A DNA stretch of 64,000 nucleotides from Nocardioides sp. W7. Its GTDB lineage: Bacteria; Actinomycetota; Actinomycetes; Propionibacteriales; Nocardioidaceae. Below the pieces are notes generated by a model that worked only from the letters and a program-made list of their open reading frames with translations, was not told the DNA's origin and did not search any database. The translations under genes were made by a program, and so were the position numbers. The stretch spans positions 1,674,001 to 1,738,000 of the forward strand of contig NZ_CP095078.1 in NCBI RefSeq assembly GCF_022919075.1, written 5' to 3'. Numbering within the stretch: position 1 is the stretch's first letter; each line of letters opens with the position of its first letter. Shown piece after piece: positions 63,856-64,000 of the stretch.

Positions 63856-64000
63856 GTGTCGGAGCAGCAGGACCCGTTCGAGGTCAACGCGACCCCCGAG
63901 ACCGAGCCTGAGGCCAGCCTCGAGGACCAGTACGGCGAGCCGAACGACGGTCCGGAGATCGAGGAGGACCCCCGTCTCGACGTGGAGGTCACCGACGAGG
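63856..64000 (+). CDS. nusG: Transcription termination/antitermination factor NusG (5' end only)
   Basis: The first 48 codons are in the window: an acidic N-terminal extension beginning MSEQQDPFEVNATPE and rich in Glu and Asp, as in actinobacterial NusG; the NGN domain lies beyond the window. The gene name rests on position after secE and this extension. GTG 63856 is preferred because GGAG lies 6 bp upstream; ATG 63844 in the same frame is an alternative. Confidence 0.85.
   Translation, partial: MSEQQDPFEVNATPETEPEASLEDQYGEPNDGPEIEEDPRLDVEVTDE

Noticed and set aside
1..64000. Genomic island or prophage
   Set aside because: No integrase, transposase, phage gene or flanking direct repeat at a tRNA was found; base composition is even apart from short promoter patches.

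Overview
The window comes from a very GC-rich actinobacterium. Third codon positions are almost all G or C, GTG and TTG starts are common, and genes often overlap as ATGA or GTGA. The housekeeping end carries rpmG, a hadA/hadB-like pair, murB, tRNA-Trp, secE and nusG. A deazaflavin (F420) type reductase and MptB-like mannosyltransferases also fit. Nocardioides or a close relative is the best guess, but this is inference from gene content, not a database match. No phage, transposase, CRISPR array or rRNA gene was seen.

Positions 1-31841 are an aromatic-degradation region in blocks. (a) 2178-5271, minus strand: gentisate route (3-hydroxybenzoate 6-hydroxylase type monooxygenase, gentisate 1,2-dioxygenase, fumarylpyruvate hydrolase). 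(b) 5456-14468, plus strand: ThDP-dependent decarboxylase, acyl-CoA dehydrogenase, MmgE/PrpD protein, HMG-CoA-lyase-like enzyme, class III CoA-transferase, aldehyde dehydrogenase and enoyl-CoA hydratase. Several are translationally coupled; the substrate is not obvious. (c) 14605-16089: two consecutive IclR regulators. (d) 16214-24114: all four activities of an HsaABCD-like meta-cleavage module (monooxygenase, flavin reductase, extradiol dioxygenase, C-C hydrolase) with an SsuABC-type importer inside it. The flavin reductase is fused to an IclR-type effector domain. (e) 24193-31841: a third IclR gene, a Rieske dioxygenase (alpha, a double VOC protein, beta), and split electron-transfer genes: ferredoxin with an aldo/keto reductase and a two-domain ABM protein on the minus strand, and ferredoxin reductase on the plus strand.

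A 19-bp inverted repeat, CGTTC-N9-GAACG, occurs before the first IclR gene (14558), between the third IclR gene and the Rieske alpha gene (25021), and between the ABM and ferredoxin-reductase genes (30533). This suggests one IclR-controlled regulon for the ring-hydroxylating system.

Positions 31838-47041 are mixed. They hold a cytidylyltransferase, a LicD/methyltransferase fusion and a coiled-coil operon; a STAS protein; a DapB-like and an old-yellow-enzyme pair; a phosphodiesterase and an F420-type reductase; two membrane mannosyltransferases; a homogentisate locus (hmgA divergent from a conserved hypothetical and fumarylacetoacetase); a GT4 glycosyltransferase; and a proline-rich membrane protein. 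Positions 47184-55149 hold an FdhF/YdeP oxidoreductase, a DUF1272 zinc protein with a pirin, 3-methyladenine glycosylase I, LrgA/LrgB-like membrane proteins, an esterase and an amidase.

Positions 55196-64000 are core genome: tRNA-Thr, tRNA-Met, rpmG, a hadAB-like pair, murB, then on the minus strand a DUF4190-like protein, adenosine deaminase, aspartate aminotransferase and the MetNIQ methionine importer, and finally tRNA-Trp, secE and the 5' end of nusG, cut by the window edge.
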